A stretch of DNA of 18,153 nucleotides from an uncultured Ruminococcus sp. Its GTDB lineage: Bacteria; Bacillota; Clostridia; Oscillospirales; Ruminococcaceae. The stretch lies in contig CAADWP010000073.1 of NCBI GenBank assembly GCA_900752785.1, forward strand, positions 1 through 18,153, written 5' to 3'. The translations under genes and the position numbers were made by a program. The notes under the pieces are model-generated. The model saw nothing but the letters and a program-made list of their open reading frames with translations, was not told the origin of the DNA and made no database searches. How positions within the stretch are numbered: position 1 is the stretch's first letter; every line of letters begins with the position of its first letter. Below are positions 7,910 through 14,281 of the stretch, piece by piece.

Positions 7910-7962
7910 TTTAAGGCAGCTCTGCATAAGTATTGTGCAGAGCTGCCTTAAAATAATTTTTA
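7910..7962 (+). terminator. strong intrinsic terminator after the helical-repeat gene
   Basis: A perfect 17-bp stem pairs 7910-7926 with 7936-7952, with a 9-nt loop (TAAGTATTG) and a tail of ATAATTTTTAG. It starts about 35 nt after the stop codon. Confidence 0.88.
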
Positions 7963-8246
7963 GAAAATAATTAAGAAAATTAATTCTTTTTTTTAACAAT
8001 TATTGCCTATAAATTAAATCTGCCTTTATAAATAAGTAATTAAAACGTTTGAGTATATCGCTTTTATATGGTTTGACTTTTGGTTCCCTCAGTATATTGT
8101 AAATTAAATAATTGACGGTTTTGCGGCTTTATAATATATTGACGCTTTGTAAATATGGTGAAATAAATTTTGATTTAATAATTCGGAAATATAAATATAT
8201 TAATTTTTAATAGCAATATTGTTATAATTTGAAGCAATATTATCAA
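7963..8246 (+). other. very AT-rich gene-free spacer
   Basis: I see no credible coding frame here. The stretch is very AT-rich compared with its flanks. It contains a promoter-like pair, TTGACG (8112-8117), 17 nt, TATATT (8135-8140), and a partly repeated ATTGACG motif at 8111 and 8138. It may be the upstream control region of the candidate RNA that follows. Confidence 0.4.
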
Positions 8247-8275
8247 TTGAATAATGTTTTAAATTACTTTATAAT
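8247..8275 (+). promoter_or_regulatory. promoter of a candidate non-coding RNA
   Basis: TTGAAT (8247-8252) is followed by exactly 17 nt and a perfect TATAAT (8270-8275). The expected start is near 8282. No open reading frame with a ribosome site follows; a run of hairpins does. Confidence 0.6.
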
Positions 8276-8281
8276 ACAATT

Positions 8282-8690
8282 GTTGGATGCTAAAATGACG
8301 GTATATCGTAATTTGCCTGCGGAATAAGCCGCTTGCAAAAAAATGACGCATCCTTTAAAGATCGACAAATTATAGTTGTATTTTGCTTATTTGATGCAAA
8401 TTTATTTGAATTAGAATTGCATGGAAATTTAACATTCAAAGCAGATAGTTTACTTAAAAGTCCGCCTATAATATGTTTGAAGCGGTACATTGTGCAGTGC
8501 TGCTTTAAGTTTTAAGTAGATTTGCTTTATAAAAATGCAGCAGCTTTTTTACTACAGCATAATACGACTCAAGACGCTTGGAGTTTGCGTCTGTCGAAAT
8601 GAGCAATACGTATAGAGAGTACGTATTTGCAGAAGAATAACGTCTTGATCGGATTTTGAGAGGGTGCCGATCAAGACGTTATTTTTTGCC
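8282..8690 (+). ncRNA. candidate structured non-coding RNA, about 400 nt, family not recognised
   Basis: The stretch has a promoter at its left end, an intrinsic terminator at its right end and many complementary arms between. (a) GGATGC 8285-8290 pairs with GCATCC 8348-8353, enclosing a hairpin TTTGC/GCAAA plus GCGG/CCGC (8312-8339). (b) TTTGAAT 8405-8411 pairs with ATTCAAA 8434-8440. (c) TACTTAAAA 8451-8459 pairs with TTTTAAGTA 8510-8518, or alternatively AAAGCAG 8438-8444 with CTGCTTT 8499-8505, around CCGC/GCGG (8462-8485). (d) TGCTGC near 8498 pairs with GCAGCA 8537-8542, followed by six Ts (8545-8550), a possible internal terminator. (e) CGAC plus AGACGC (8565-8577) pairs with GCGTCTGTCG (8587-8596). 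(f) GCAATACGTA (8603-8612) pairs with TACGTATTTGC (8620-8630), one bulge. (g) The terminator follows. I looked for RNase P, tmRNA, SRP and T-box landmarks and saw none. It may instead be two shorter transcripts. Confidence 0.45.
8636..8687 (+). terminator. strong intrinsic terminator of the candidate RNA
   Basis: A perfect 17-bp stem pairs 8636-8652 with 8667-8683, with a 14-nt loop and a run of Ts (8682-8687). Only the plus strand has a U-tract, which fixes the orientation. No plus-strand gene precedes it for more than 700 nt, so it must end a non-coding transcript. Confidence 0.85.
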
Positions 8691-8825
8691 GTTTCGCAGG
8701 AATAGACGTATTTCTTCTTGAAAACGGTGTATAATAAATTCAGTTAGGCAATATTCGCAGAAAGCATTTATAAAGGAGCTGCTGCAAAAGCTTCTATTAT
8801 CATATAGAAATTCATCGTCGCTGCT

Positions 8826-9314
8826 TTATTTTTTTCCTTTAGACTTTTTATTTAAATCATATAAAAAGCATTGTATCAGTGCAATAATTACCGCAGCAGC
8901 GGCAGGAAAGACCACCGGCATTAATCTTGACTTGTACATATTACTGACGGAAATTCCAATATATCTTCCCGAGCCTTGCCATCCCTGTTTGTCAGCAAAC
9001 TTCGTTAAGCGGCTTAAAACAGCCATAAACAATATAAAGCTGCATACAGTAACAGGCAAGGAAATAATACTGAAAAGCTTTTTTCGTGGAAGTGTCAGCA
9101 GTATTCCAACAGTTATAAATACTCCGGAAAAAATCAGTAAGACGGCGAGCGTTGTGATATATGACCCGTAGGAGATTCTGTTATAGAGCAGACCGGAGCC
9201 CGTCATAACGGTCATAAACAGCGGATATATCATTGTAAGGATAAGCGTCAGCGCTTTTACAGCAGTTATAGCCGGGTAATGTTTTTTTTCATTATTAAAA
9301 CGTTTTGTTTTCAT
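8826..9314 (-). CDS. uncharacterised four-helix membrane protein
   Basis: I do not recognise the family. The 162-residue product is basic at both ends, with a KTKRFNNEKKHYP start and a lysine-rich KKSKGKK end. It has four hydrophobic segments at about 17-38, 52-73, 82-103 and 131-151, so both ends probably face the cytoplasm. A soluble loop between helices 3 and 4 (about 105-130) contains GWQGSGRYIG. No catalytic motif is visible. TTGGAG lies about 8 nt before the ATG. The gene is alone on its strand, back to back with spoIVB, and converges on the candidate RNA. The region 8691-8825 downstream holds no gene. A clear terminator is not visible there, only a small TTCTAT/ATAGAA hairpin near 8790-8808. 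Confidence 0.72.
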   Translation of the reverse strand: MKTKRFNNEKKHYPAITAVKALTLILTMIYPLFMTVMTGSGLLYNRISYGSYITTLAVLLIFSGVFITVGILLTLPRKKLFSIISLPVTVCSFILFMAVLSRLTKFADKQGWQGSGRYIGISVSNMYKSRLMPVVFPAAAAVIIALIQCFLYDLNKKSKGKK

Positions 9315-9433
9315 AATTATACTCCAAAAAAATTTATGAAAAAAATCTGCGTCTTATTTTCTGTTATAAAGATCGGAGCAGAGTAAATAATAAATCAGGG
9401 GTGATTGGGGGATAAATAGGAAGGATGTGGAAA

Positions 9434-10660
9434 ATGCAGTTTAAAAGAAAAATAACAAAAAGTCTTGCAGCAGTATTATCTGCGGCATTTGTAGGCTTAT
9501 TCGGAACAGCAGAGTATTATTCGCACAGGCTGCCCGAATCGGTAACTGCCGAAGCGGTCAGCGGACTGAAAATAGCGGAATATCCGGAGATAAGCTGCTG
9601 CGGTTTTCCTGTTGATAATATTTTTTCGACAAAGACACTTTCTGACTCGGGAAAGGTTACTCTTTCGCTTTTCGGGGCAATTCCCGTTAAAACAGTTGAA
9701 GTTCGCGAAGAACCTGCGCCGGTGCTTATTGCCGGAGGAACTCCCTTTGGCATAAAGCTTCTTATGGAGGGCGTTATGGTCACTGAGATCGGCGGTATCG
9801 AGGACGAAAGCGGCGGTATTGCATATCCCGCAAAGGATTCGGGTATAAGGGTCGGAGATATTATTTGTCTTGCCAACGGCGAGCCTGTGTTGTCCAACAG
9901 TTATTTGCAGGAAGTGATCGGAAACAGCAACGGAGCCGCGGTTGTGCTTACTGTGAGCCGCGGTGACGATCGTTTTACAGCTGAGCTTACTCCTGTAAAA
10001 TCGGGAACGAGCGGCAAGTGGCGCGGAGGAATGTGGGTGCGCGACAGCATCGCTGGTATCGGTACAATGACATTTATAAATAAGCAAACAGGAGAATTTG
10101 CAGGATTGGGACATCCTATCTGCGATTCGGATACCGGGGAGCTTGTGCCTATTCACAGCGGAGAAGCTGTTCATGTTGAAATAAATGAAGCTAAAAGAGG
10201 ACAAAAGGGTGTTCCGGGTGAACTCCGCGGAAGATTTATAAACGGTGAGACTTATGGTTCGCTGTGTTTAAATAATGAATGCGGAATATTTGGCAAGCTG
10301 ACCGACGAGGAGCTTTCGGAGATATGCTCTGAGGGTAAGGAATATAAAATGAGCTATCGTCAGGAAATAAAGACGGGCAGCGCTGAGATACTGGCGACGG
10401 TATCAGGCGGAACTCCTGAAAGGTATGCTATAGAGATAGAAAGCATCGACTACAACAGCGGCAAATCTTCGAAGAATATGGTTATACGAATTACAGACCC
10501 CCGTCTGATAGAAGCAACGGGAGGTATTGTTCAAGGTATGAGCGGAAGTCCGATAATACAGAACGATAAGCTTGTAGGCGCGGTTACTCATGTGTTTGTT
10601 GCCGATCCTACGCGTGGTTATGCTGTTTTTGCTGAGAATATGGCTGAATTTCTTTCATAA
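9434..10660 (+). CDS. spoIVB: SpoIVB sporulation signalling serine peptidase (family S55)
   Basis: A protease of the SpoIVB type. Numbered from the upstream ATG at 9425 (411 residues), it has a membrane anchor (about 11-28), a PDZ domain (about 115-190) and an S55 peptidase domain. The catalytic triad candidates are H230 (GLGHPICD), D358 (ITDPRLIE) and S373 (GMSGSPIIQ). The D-S spacing of 15 matches B. subtilis SpoIVB (D363, S378; H236). In spore formers it is made in the forespore and secreted to trigger pro-sigma-K processing through SpoIVFA/BofA. I prefer the ATG at 9434, because AGGAAGG at 9418-9424 directly abuts the 9425 ATG. In most clostridia spo0A follows spoIVB; here a convergent HPr gene follows, so the usual pair is split. 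I could not see a clear sigma-F/G promoter. Confidence 0.93.
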   Translation: MQFKRKITKSLAAVLSAAFVGLFGTAEYYSHRLPESVTAEAVSGLKIAEYPEISCCGFPVDNIFSTKTLSDSGKVTLSLFGAIPVKTVEVREEPAPVLIAGGTPFGIKLLMEGVMVTEIGGIEDESGGIAYPAKDSGIRVGDIICLANGEPVLSNSYLQEVIGNSNGAAVVLTVSRGDDRFTAELTPVKSGTSGKWRGGMWVRDSIAGIGTMTFINKQTGEFAGLGHPICDSDTGELVPIHSGEAVHVEINEAKRGQKGVPGELRGRFINGETYGSLCLNNECGIFGKLTDEELSEICSEGKEYKMSYRQEIKTGSAEILATVSGGTPERYAIEIESIDYNSGKSSKNMVIRITDPRLIEATGGIVQGMSGSPIIQNDKLVGAVTHVFVADPTRGYAVFAENMAEFLS

Positions 10661-10679
10661 AAGGATACTGAATAAAATC

Positions 10680-10701
10680 GGGCGTTACAACTGTAACGCC
10701 C
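10680..10701 (-). terminator. shared hairpin terminator between spoIVB and ptsH
   Basis: A perfect 9-bp stem, GGGCGTTAC (10680-10688) with GTAACGCCC (10693-10701), has an AACT loop. On the minus strand it is followed by GATTTTATT, so it mainly ends the HPr transcript. On the plus strand the tail is not T-rich, so spoIVB termination there would be weak. Confidence 0.65.
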
Positions 10702-10713
10702 ATACATAAGTAA

Positions 10714-10986
10714 TTATCTACGTTCCTCACTGAAACCGCTGTCTACAAGCTCGATAAGAGCGTCTACAGCAGCTTTTTCGTCAGCGCCGTCAGCGATCAC
10801 CTTAACATTTGTACCGCCAACAATACCAAGTGAAAGGATTCCGAGGAGACTTTTAGCATTTACTCTGCGATCTTCTTTTTCAATCCAGATAGATGACTTA
10901 AATTCATTAGCCTTCTGAATAAAGAAGGTTGCAGGTCTTGCGTGAAGTCCAACCTGATTTTTAACCATTACTTCTCTGACAAACAT
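10714..10986 (-). CDS. ptsH: phosphocarrier protein HPr
   Basis: A 90-residue HPr. The phosphoacceptor H15 lies in GLHARPAT and the regulatory serine S46 in NAKSLLGI, both at the standard positions when read from the ATG at 10986. AGGAGAG precedes it by about 6 nt; an in-frame TTG two codons upstream is not needed. In PTS users H15 carries phosphate from enzyme I to sugar permeases. In Firmicutes S46 is phosphorylated by HPr kinase, and HPr-Ser-P acts with CcpA in carbon catabolite control. No ptsI is adjacent, so the gene stands alone. With both residues present it is a true HPr rather than Crh, which lacks His15. It has its own promoter and terminator. Confidence 0.95.
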   Translation of the reverse strand: MFVREVMVKNQVGLHARPATFFIQKANEFKSSIWIEKEDRRVNAKSLLGILSLGIVGGTNVKVIADGADEKAAVDALIELVDSGFSEERR

Positions 10987-11010
10987 ATACAACTCTCCTA
11001 TTCTCTATAA

Positions 11011-11029
11011 TCGACAGCTTGACTGTCGA
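11011..11029 (-). other. hairpin in the ptsH leader
   Basis: TCGACAG (11011-11017) pairs with CTGTCGA (11023-11029) around a 5-nt loop. It lies between the mapped promoter and the ribosome site, about 25 nt before the HPr start. It could stabilise the message or bind a regulator. Confidence 0.45.
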
Positions 11030-11060
11030 ATGATGCAAATTATTTCAATTGCTATAAAAT

Positions 11061-11089
11061 ATTATACATTCAAAAATCCGCATAGTCAA
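11061..11089 (-). promoter_or_regulatory. promoter of ptsH
   Basis: On the minus strand TTGACT (11084-11089) is followed by exactly 17 nt and a perfect TATAAT (11061-11066), giving a leader of about 68 nt. Confidence 0.75.
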
Positions 11090-11098
11090 CGGATTTTT
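11072..11098. repeat. 9-bp inverted repeat whose loop holds the ptsH -35 box
   Basis: AAAAATCCG (11072-11080) is complementary to CGGATTTTT (11090-11098), with the 9-nt loop containing the -35 of ptsH. It could be a weak terminator (for trmD on the minus strand, or on the plus strand where seven Ts follow CGGA) or an operator. The rest of the gene-free stretch to 11318 holds another dyad, ACATTTA/TAAATGT (11130-11146), and no coding frame that I trust. Confidence 0.5.
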
Positions 11099-11318
11099 TT
11101 CTTTATAGTCCTACTTTTCTTTAAATTCTACATTTAGATTAAATGTGAATGATTTTTAATCGTTTCGCTTGTGGATTATCACTACAAAAAAATGTTGACA
11201 GTTGTTGGTAAAGTTACACAAGATTCAACACTGTAATATATATAATATTTATAACAGAGAGTAGATGTCCAAGAAAACGTTAATTTTTTTCTTGTTTATG
11301 GTAAAGTGCGTTTTAATT

Positions 11319-12008
11319 TTAGGTGTTATATTTTTCCAAAAGATCGGGACGGCGTTTTTTTGTCAGTTCAATTGATTGTTCAAGCCGCCATTTTTCAATA
11401 TTTTTATGATGTCCTGACAGCAGAACGGGCGGTACGGCTTCGCCCTCCCAGACCTCGGGACGCGTATACTGCGGATATTCAAGAAGTCCGCTGTAGATGC
11501 TTTCGTCTGTAAAGCAAATCTCGTCGGATAAAACCCCCGGACACATTCTTGCAACAGCGTCCGCAACAGCCATAGCAGGAATTTCGCCCCCTGTTAAAAC
11601 ATAGTCGCCGATAGAAATTTCCTCATCCACAATTTTATCGAGGATCCGCTGATCTACCCCCTCGTAGTGACCGCAGATTATGAGAATATTTTCCCTTTTT
11701 GCAAGCTCTATTGCCTTTTGCTGATTGAAAATTTTTCCTTTCGGCGACATATATATAGTATGCGGTTTAGCTCCCATATCGTCACATACTGCCTTATAGC
11801 AGTTATATATCGGCTCGCACTGCATCACCATTCCCATTCCTCCGCCGTAAGGGGTATCGTCCACGCGTCGGTGCTTATCCTGCGTGTATTCGCGTATTTG
11901 ACGGCAGTTAAGCTCGATCTTGCCTGCCTTTCTTGCTCTGCCGACAATGCTTTCGCTGAGCACGGCTTCGCACATTTCCGGGAACAGCGTCATGATCTCT
12001 ATTTTCAT
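11319..12008 (-). CDS. trmD: tRNA (guanine-37-N1)-methyltransferase TrmD
   Basis: A 229-residue SPOUT methyltransferase that methylates G37 next to the anticodon using S-adenosylmethionine and so prevents +1 frameshifting. Family motifs are all present: YGGGMGM (54-60), GHYEGVDQR (113-121), IGDYVLTGGE (133-142) in the knotted SAM site, LEYPQYTRP (176-184) and GHH..I..WR (199-208) in the C-terminal RNA-binding part. Length is normal. Its ATG overlaps the rimM stop (ATGA at 12005-12008), so the two are translationally coupled. In many Firmicutes rplS follows trmD; here nothing follows on this strand for over 300 nt, and a clear terminator is not visible. Confidence 0.97.
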   Translation of the reverse strand: MKIEIMTLFPEMCEAVLSESIVGRARKAGKIELNCRQIREYTQDKHRRVDDTPYGGGMGMVMQCEPIYNCYKAVCDDMGAKPHTIYMSPKGKIFNQQKAIELAKRENILIICGHYEGVDQRILDKIVDEEISIGDYVLTGGEIPAMAVADAVARMCPGVLSDEICFTDESIYSGLLEYPQYTRPEVWEGEAVPPVLLSGHHKNIEKWRLEQSIELTKKRRPDLLEKYNT

Positions 12009-12508
12009 TCAAATAATCCCTCCAGCGGACGGATAGCCATAATATTATTGTCAATATCGGTTGAAATTATTACATCGGGAATTGCGGGAACAAGATATTC
12101 CCTGTCCGTGCCCTGCACCACGTATACGTCGTTAGCTCCGGTCTGCATAACGTCGGCGATCTTTCCGTAGATAAATTCCGTATCGGCATCGCGTACTTCA
12201 ATCCCTATTAGGTCTTGAATAAAGTAAGTATTTTCGTCAAGTTCAAGGTCGCTGCGGTGCATATACAGGATTTTATTGCGTAGTTTTTCCGCCGCTTCGG
12301 GAGTATCGTATCCCTCCAGCTTTGCAATGACCATATTTTTGAAAGCGCGTGAACGCTCAATGGCGATCTCCTCGTGGTTTTTGCCGATAAACAGCCTGTC
12401 GAATTCGCAAAGCAGTTCGGGATAGTCGGTGTAGGGCATTATCTTCACCTCGCCCCTTATTCCGTGAGTTGTAACGATCTTTCCTGCTTCAAGGTATTCT
12501 GTTTTCAT
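12005..12508 (-). CDS. rimM: 16S rRNA processing protein RimM
   Basis: A 167-residue RimM. The N-terminal beta-barrel (about 1-85) has the signature 'AGKIVTTHGIRGEVKI'. The C-terminal PRC barrel (about 93-165) has 'DLIGIEV', 'GKIADVMQTGANDVYVV' and 'LVPAIPDVI'. RimM binds ribosomal protein S19 and helps mature the 3' domain of the 30S subunit. I start it at the ATG at 12508, whose last bases form ATGA with the stop of the upstream gene; GGGAGG lies about 8 nt ahead. A longer in-frame reading runs back inside that upstream gene and has no domain support. The rpsP-ylqC genes that often precede rimM are not here. Confidence 0.95.
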   Translation of the reverse strand: MKTEYLEAGKIVTTHGIRGEVKIMPYTDYPELLCEFDRLFIGKNHEEIAIERSRAFKNMVIAKLEGYDTPEAAEKLRNKILYMHRSDLELDENTYFIQDLIGIEVRDADTEFIYGKIADVMQTGANDVYVVQGTDREYLVPAIPDVIISTDIDNNIMAIRPLEGLFE

Positions 12509-13293
12509 TTTGTGCCTCCCTTTAATTCTATCGAGCTGATTATTTGTTTTATCGTTTCCTCGTCCTTTCCCCGTATCATGACGTAATAGTATGTATCTTC
12601 GTCGTTTTCGGGATATATGAATACGGACCACAAATTGCCCTTGAATTCCTCAAGGAGATTTTGCGAGACATAGCAGTCGCAGCCGGGAATGTCATTTATA
12701 TAGGTGATTTCGGCGTCATATGCATCGTCCTTGCATTCGGCAAGATATTTGAATACCTCCATATCCTTTCCTCTGAGGCGCAGGCAGTCGGAGGCTTTCA
12801 GCTTGTTTTTGTTGTACCAGATACGCTCTGTGCTGTTCAGGGGCATAGGTTCGTCTACGGAATTGAAATAATGGCGGAATTCATCCTCGCTGAATTCCTC
12901 CTCAGTATCAGAGAGCTCAATAAGCTCGGATGCTTGTTCGCTCAATTTTTTCATTTCGCTTAAGCTTGATTTTTTTGTCAGGATCGTAATTTCGTCTTTA
13001 TATCTGATTATATCGCTCGCTATTTGCCCTATTGAGCCGTCGGTGTACGTTAGGTCATATGTCTGTCTTTTTGAGCCGTATGGCATTTTCAGCTTTACGC
13101 CGTTTATCGTGAAAGCGTCAAAAGCATCAGGAACGATAAGCTTTTCAAATTTTCCGAGGGAATCGTCAATATGACTGTACTTGTGCTTGACTTTAAAATA
13201 TGTAAAAATTCCGGGGAAAAATATAAATATAACAAGGGCGATAATCAGGATGACGCCCAGAATTACCCCACTGATCTTCACGGCTTTTTTCAT
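12505..13293 (-). CDS. uncharacterised membrane-anchored protein coupled to rimM
   Basis: I do not recognise the family. The 262-residue product has one strongly hydrophobic N-terminal helix (about 7-32) after KKAVK, then a soluble domain that would lie outside the cell. That domain is acidic, with a DTEEEFSEDEF segment near 129-139. It has two cysteines close together (GCDCYVS, about 204-210) and a C-terminal strand-helix unit, 'YYYVMIRGKDEETIKQIISSIEL'-like, that looks like a small sensor or lipoprotein-type fold. No lipobox is present. The ATG at 13293 has AAAGGAA about 11 nt upstream. Its stop overlaps the rimM start, which makes its translation drive rimM expression. The link to ribosome maturation may be one of position only. 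Confidence 0.75.
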   Translation of the reverse strand: MKKAVKISGVILGVILIIALVIFIFFPGIFTYFKVKHKYSHIDDSLGKFEKLIVPDAFDAFTINGVKLKMPYGSKRQTYDLTYTDGSIGQIASDIIRYKDEITILTKKSSLSEMKKLSEQASELIELSDTEEEFSEDEFRHYFNSVDEPMPLNSTERIWYNKNKLKASDCLRLRGKDMEVFKYLAECKDDAYDAEITYINDIPGCDCYVSQNLLEEFKGNLWSVFIYPENDEDTYYYVMIRGKDEETIKQIISSIELKGGTK

Positions 13294-13325
13294 ATGTAAT
13301 AATTCCTTTCATGTAAACGGATTAT

Positions 13326-13345
13326 GGGCGGATAAAGATCCGCCC
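13326..13345 (-). other. 8-bp GC-rich hairpin between the HTH gene and the anchored protein gene
   Basis: GGGCGGAT (13326-13333) pairs with ATCCGCCC (13338-13345) around AAAG. There is no U-tract in either direction, so it is more likely a processing, stability or attenuation element inside a shared transcript than a full terminator. Confidence 0.5.
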
Positions 13346-13362
13346 TGAGCAGCTCATTTGCC

Positions 13363-13968
13363 TTAATGTGTAAGCCTGCGATTGCAGTATGAACGCTTGC
13401 CGCACTTCGGGCAGGTGAGCTTTCTTTTTGTTAGCGTATGCGCGCCTAAAATGTAAGCCTTTGTGGTAGGAACGAATCTTGCTCCGCAATGCTTGCACTC
13501 GAATGTTCCTGCACCCATGTCCGTATAAGCGCCTATGGCAATGCCGCCAAAAATTACGACCGCGGCTATTACTGAGAGCAGAATTCTCTGCCATGTTTCC
13601 ATATAGAATATACCTGCAACCAATATAAGGGTAACGCCTGCCAGCAGCGTAATAGCACAGGTGCTTGCAGAAATGATTATTTTTCTGATGCTTTCTTCTT
13701 TTTCACGCATGATATTCATAATATTTTCCTCCGCCTTTTCCTTATAATTTTCTGTGGGGATCTTCTCTCCGGTAAGCAGCTCGTTGACGTTTATTCCGAG
13801 AGCCTCACAGAGAGGGAGCATAAGCGATACCTCCGGCATACCCTTGCCTGTCTCCCATTTCGAGACGGTTTTATTGCTGATAAGAAGCTTATCGGCAAGC
13901 TGAGTCTGGGTAAGACCATGTTCCTTACGCATTTGAGCAATGAATTTTCCTGTTTTGATCTGATCCAT
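13363..13968 (-). CDS. XRE-family HTH regulator with two membrane helices and a zinc ribbon
   Basis: A 201-residue protein with three parts. Residues 7-61 form a lambda repressor-like HTH (IAQMRKEHGLTQTQLADKL and SNKTVSKWETGKGMP). After a charged linker come two membrane helices (about 97-121 and 128-148). The C-terminus is a zinc ribbon with C158/C161 and C186/C189. This architecture is common in Firmicutes but has no well-defined ligand; a membrane-tethered regulator sensing metal, redox or envelope state is plausible. I start it at the ATG at 13968 with AAAGGAGGT about 10 nt upstream; the longer GTG reading would translate the ribosome site. It is read from its own promoter and lies 70 nt ahead of the anchored protein gene, on the same strand. 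Confidence 0.9.
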   Translation of the reverse strand: MDQIKTGKFIAQMRKEHGLTQTQLADKLLISNKTVSKWETGKGMPEVSLMLPLCEALGINVNELLTGEKIPTENYKEKAEENIMNIMREKEESIRKIIISASTCAITLLAGVTLILVAGIFYMETWQRILLSVIAAVVIFGGIAIGAYTDMGAGTFECKHCGARFVPTTKAYILGAHTLTKRKLTCPKCGKRSYCNRRLTH

Positions 13969-13993
13969 TGTTCTGTGACCTCCTTTCACGGAA

Positions 13994-14021
13994 ATTATAT
14001 CACATCAGCGGAAAAAGTAAA
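13994..14021 (-). promoter_or_regulatory. promoter of the HTH regulator
   Basis: The minus strand reads an extended -10, TGATATAAT (TATAAT at 13994-13999), with TTTACT (14016-14021) 16 nt upstream. The predicted start is about 20 nt before the ATG, leaving little more than the ribosome site. Confidence 0.6.
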
Positions 14022-14170
14022 CCCACGAACCGTAGAACGACGTAAAATCTGCAATTCCACGGCTCGGAGATTATGGAATATTGAGGATAATTATATGCTT
14101 ATCATTATTCGCGGCTTAACAAGGGACTGTTTTTTTACTCTTTGTCAATGGCGATCACCTTGTGTCCTAA

Positions 14171-14211
14171 AATTTTTCCGATTATCCCCTTGTTGTATAA
14201 TCGGAAAAATT
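14171..14211. repeat. perfect 15-bp inverted repeat downstream of purB
   Basis: AATTTTTCCGATTAT (14171-14185) is complementary to 14197-14211, with an 11-nt loop. It lies where the purB transcript should end, but neither direction has a proper U-tract beyond the stem. It may be a weak terminator or the remnant of a miniature element. The rest of the gap 14022-14170 shows nothing I can name. Confidence 0.55.
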
Positions 14212-14213
14212 CA

Positions 14214-14264
14214 TAAGGGATTCCAAAGGGTTTAAGGGAGACAGAGTCTCCCTTGCTAAAGCTG
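14214..14264 (+). repeat. short palindromic intergenic repeat, copy A
   Basis: It begins with TAAGGGATTCCAAAGGG (14214-14230), has a 9-bp stem AAGGGAGAC/GTCTCCCTT (14234-14254) with an AGA loop, and ends CTTGCTAAAGCTG. A second copy lies at 15783-15853 in the same orientation, so the two flank purB. On the minus strand this copy follows the purB stop by 18 nt and could help end that transcript. Confidence 0.75.
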
Positions 14265-14281
14265 CGACAGTGATAGTCCGA

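Noticed and set aside
8290-8515. Overlapping small open frames on both strands (60-66 codons) in the gene-free region
   Set aside because: The plus frame begins with TTG and neither frame has a ribosome site. Both lie across paired RNA arms, and the composition is not protein-like.
8560-8690. T-box or other known leader riboswitch
   Set aside because: The TGGNACCGCG antiterminator motif is absent and no gene lies downstream on that strand.
9497-10204. A 235-codon frame antisense to spoIVB
   Set aside because: It is fully covered by the well-supported spoIVB gene, has no family features, and is rich in Cys/His/Ser as expected of a shadow frame.
11195-11245. TTGACA at 11195 and TATAAT at 11240 on the plus strand as a promoter for an unseen transcript
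   Set aside because: The spacing is about 39 nt, too long for one promoter, and no plus-strand gene follows.
11270-11294. CAAGAAAA/TTTTCTTG as a terminator for trmD
   Set aside because: The stem is almost all A-T and no U-tract follows it on the minus strand.
13918-14235. A 105-codon plus-strand frame running through the HTH gene promoter and intergenic repeats
   Set aside because: It crosses the regulator's coding start, promoter and inverted repeats, and has no ribosome site or recognisable motif.
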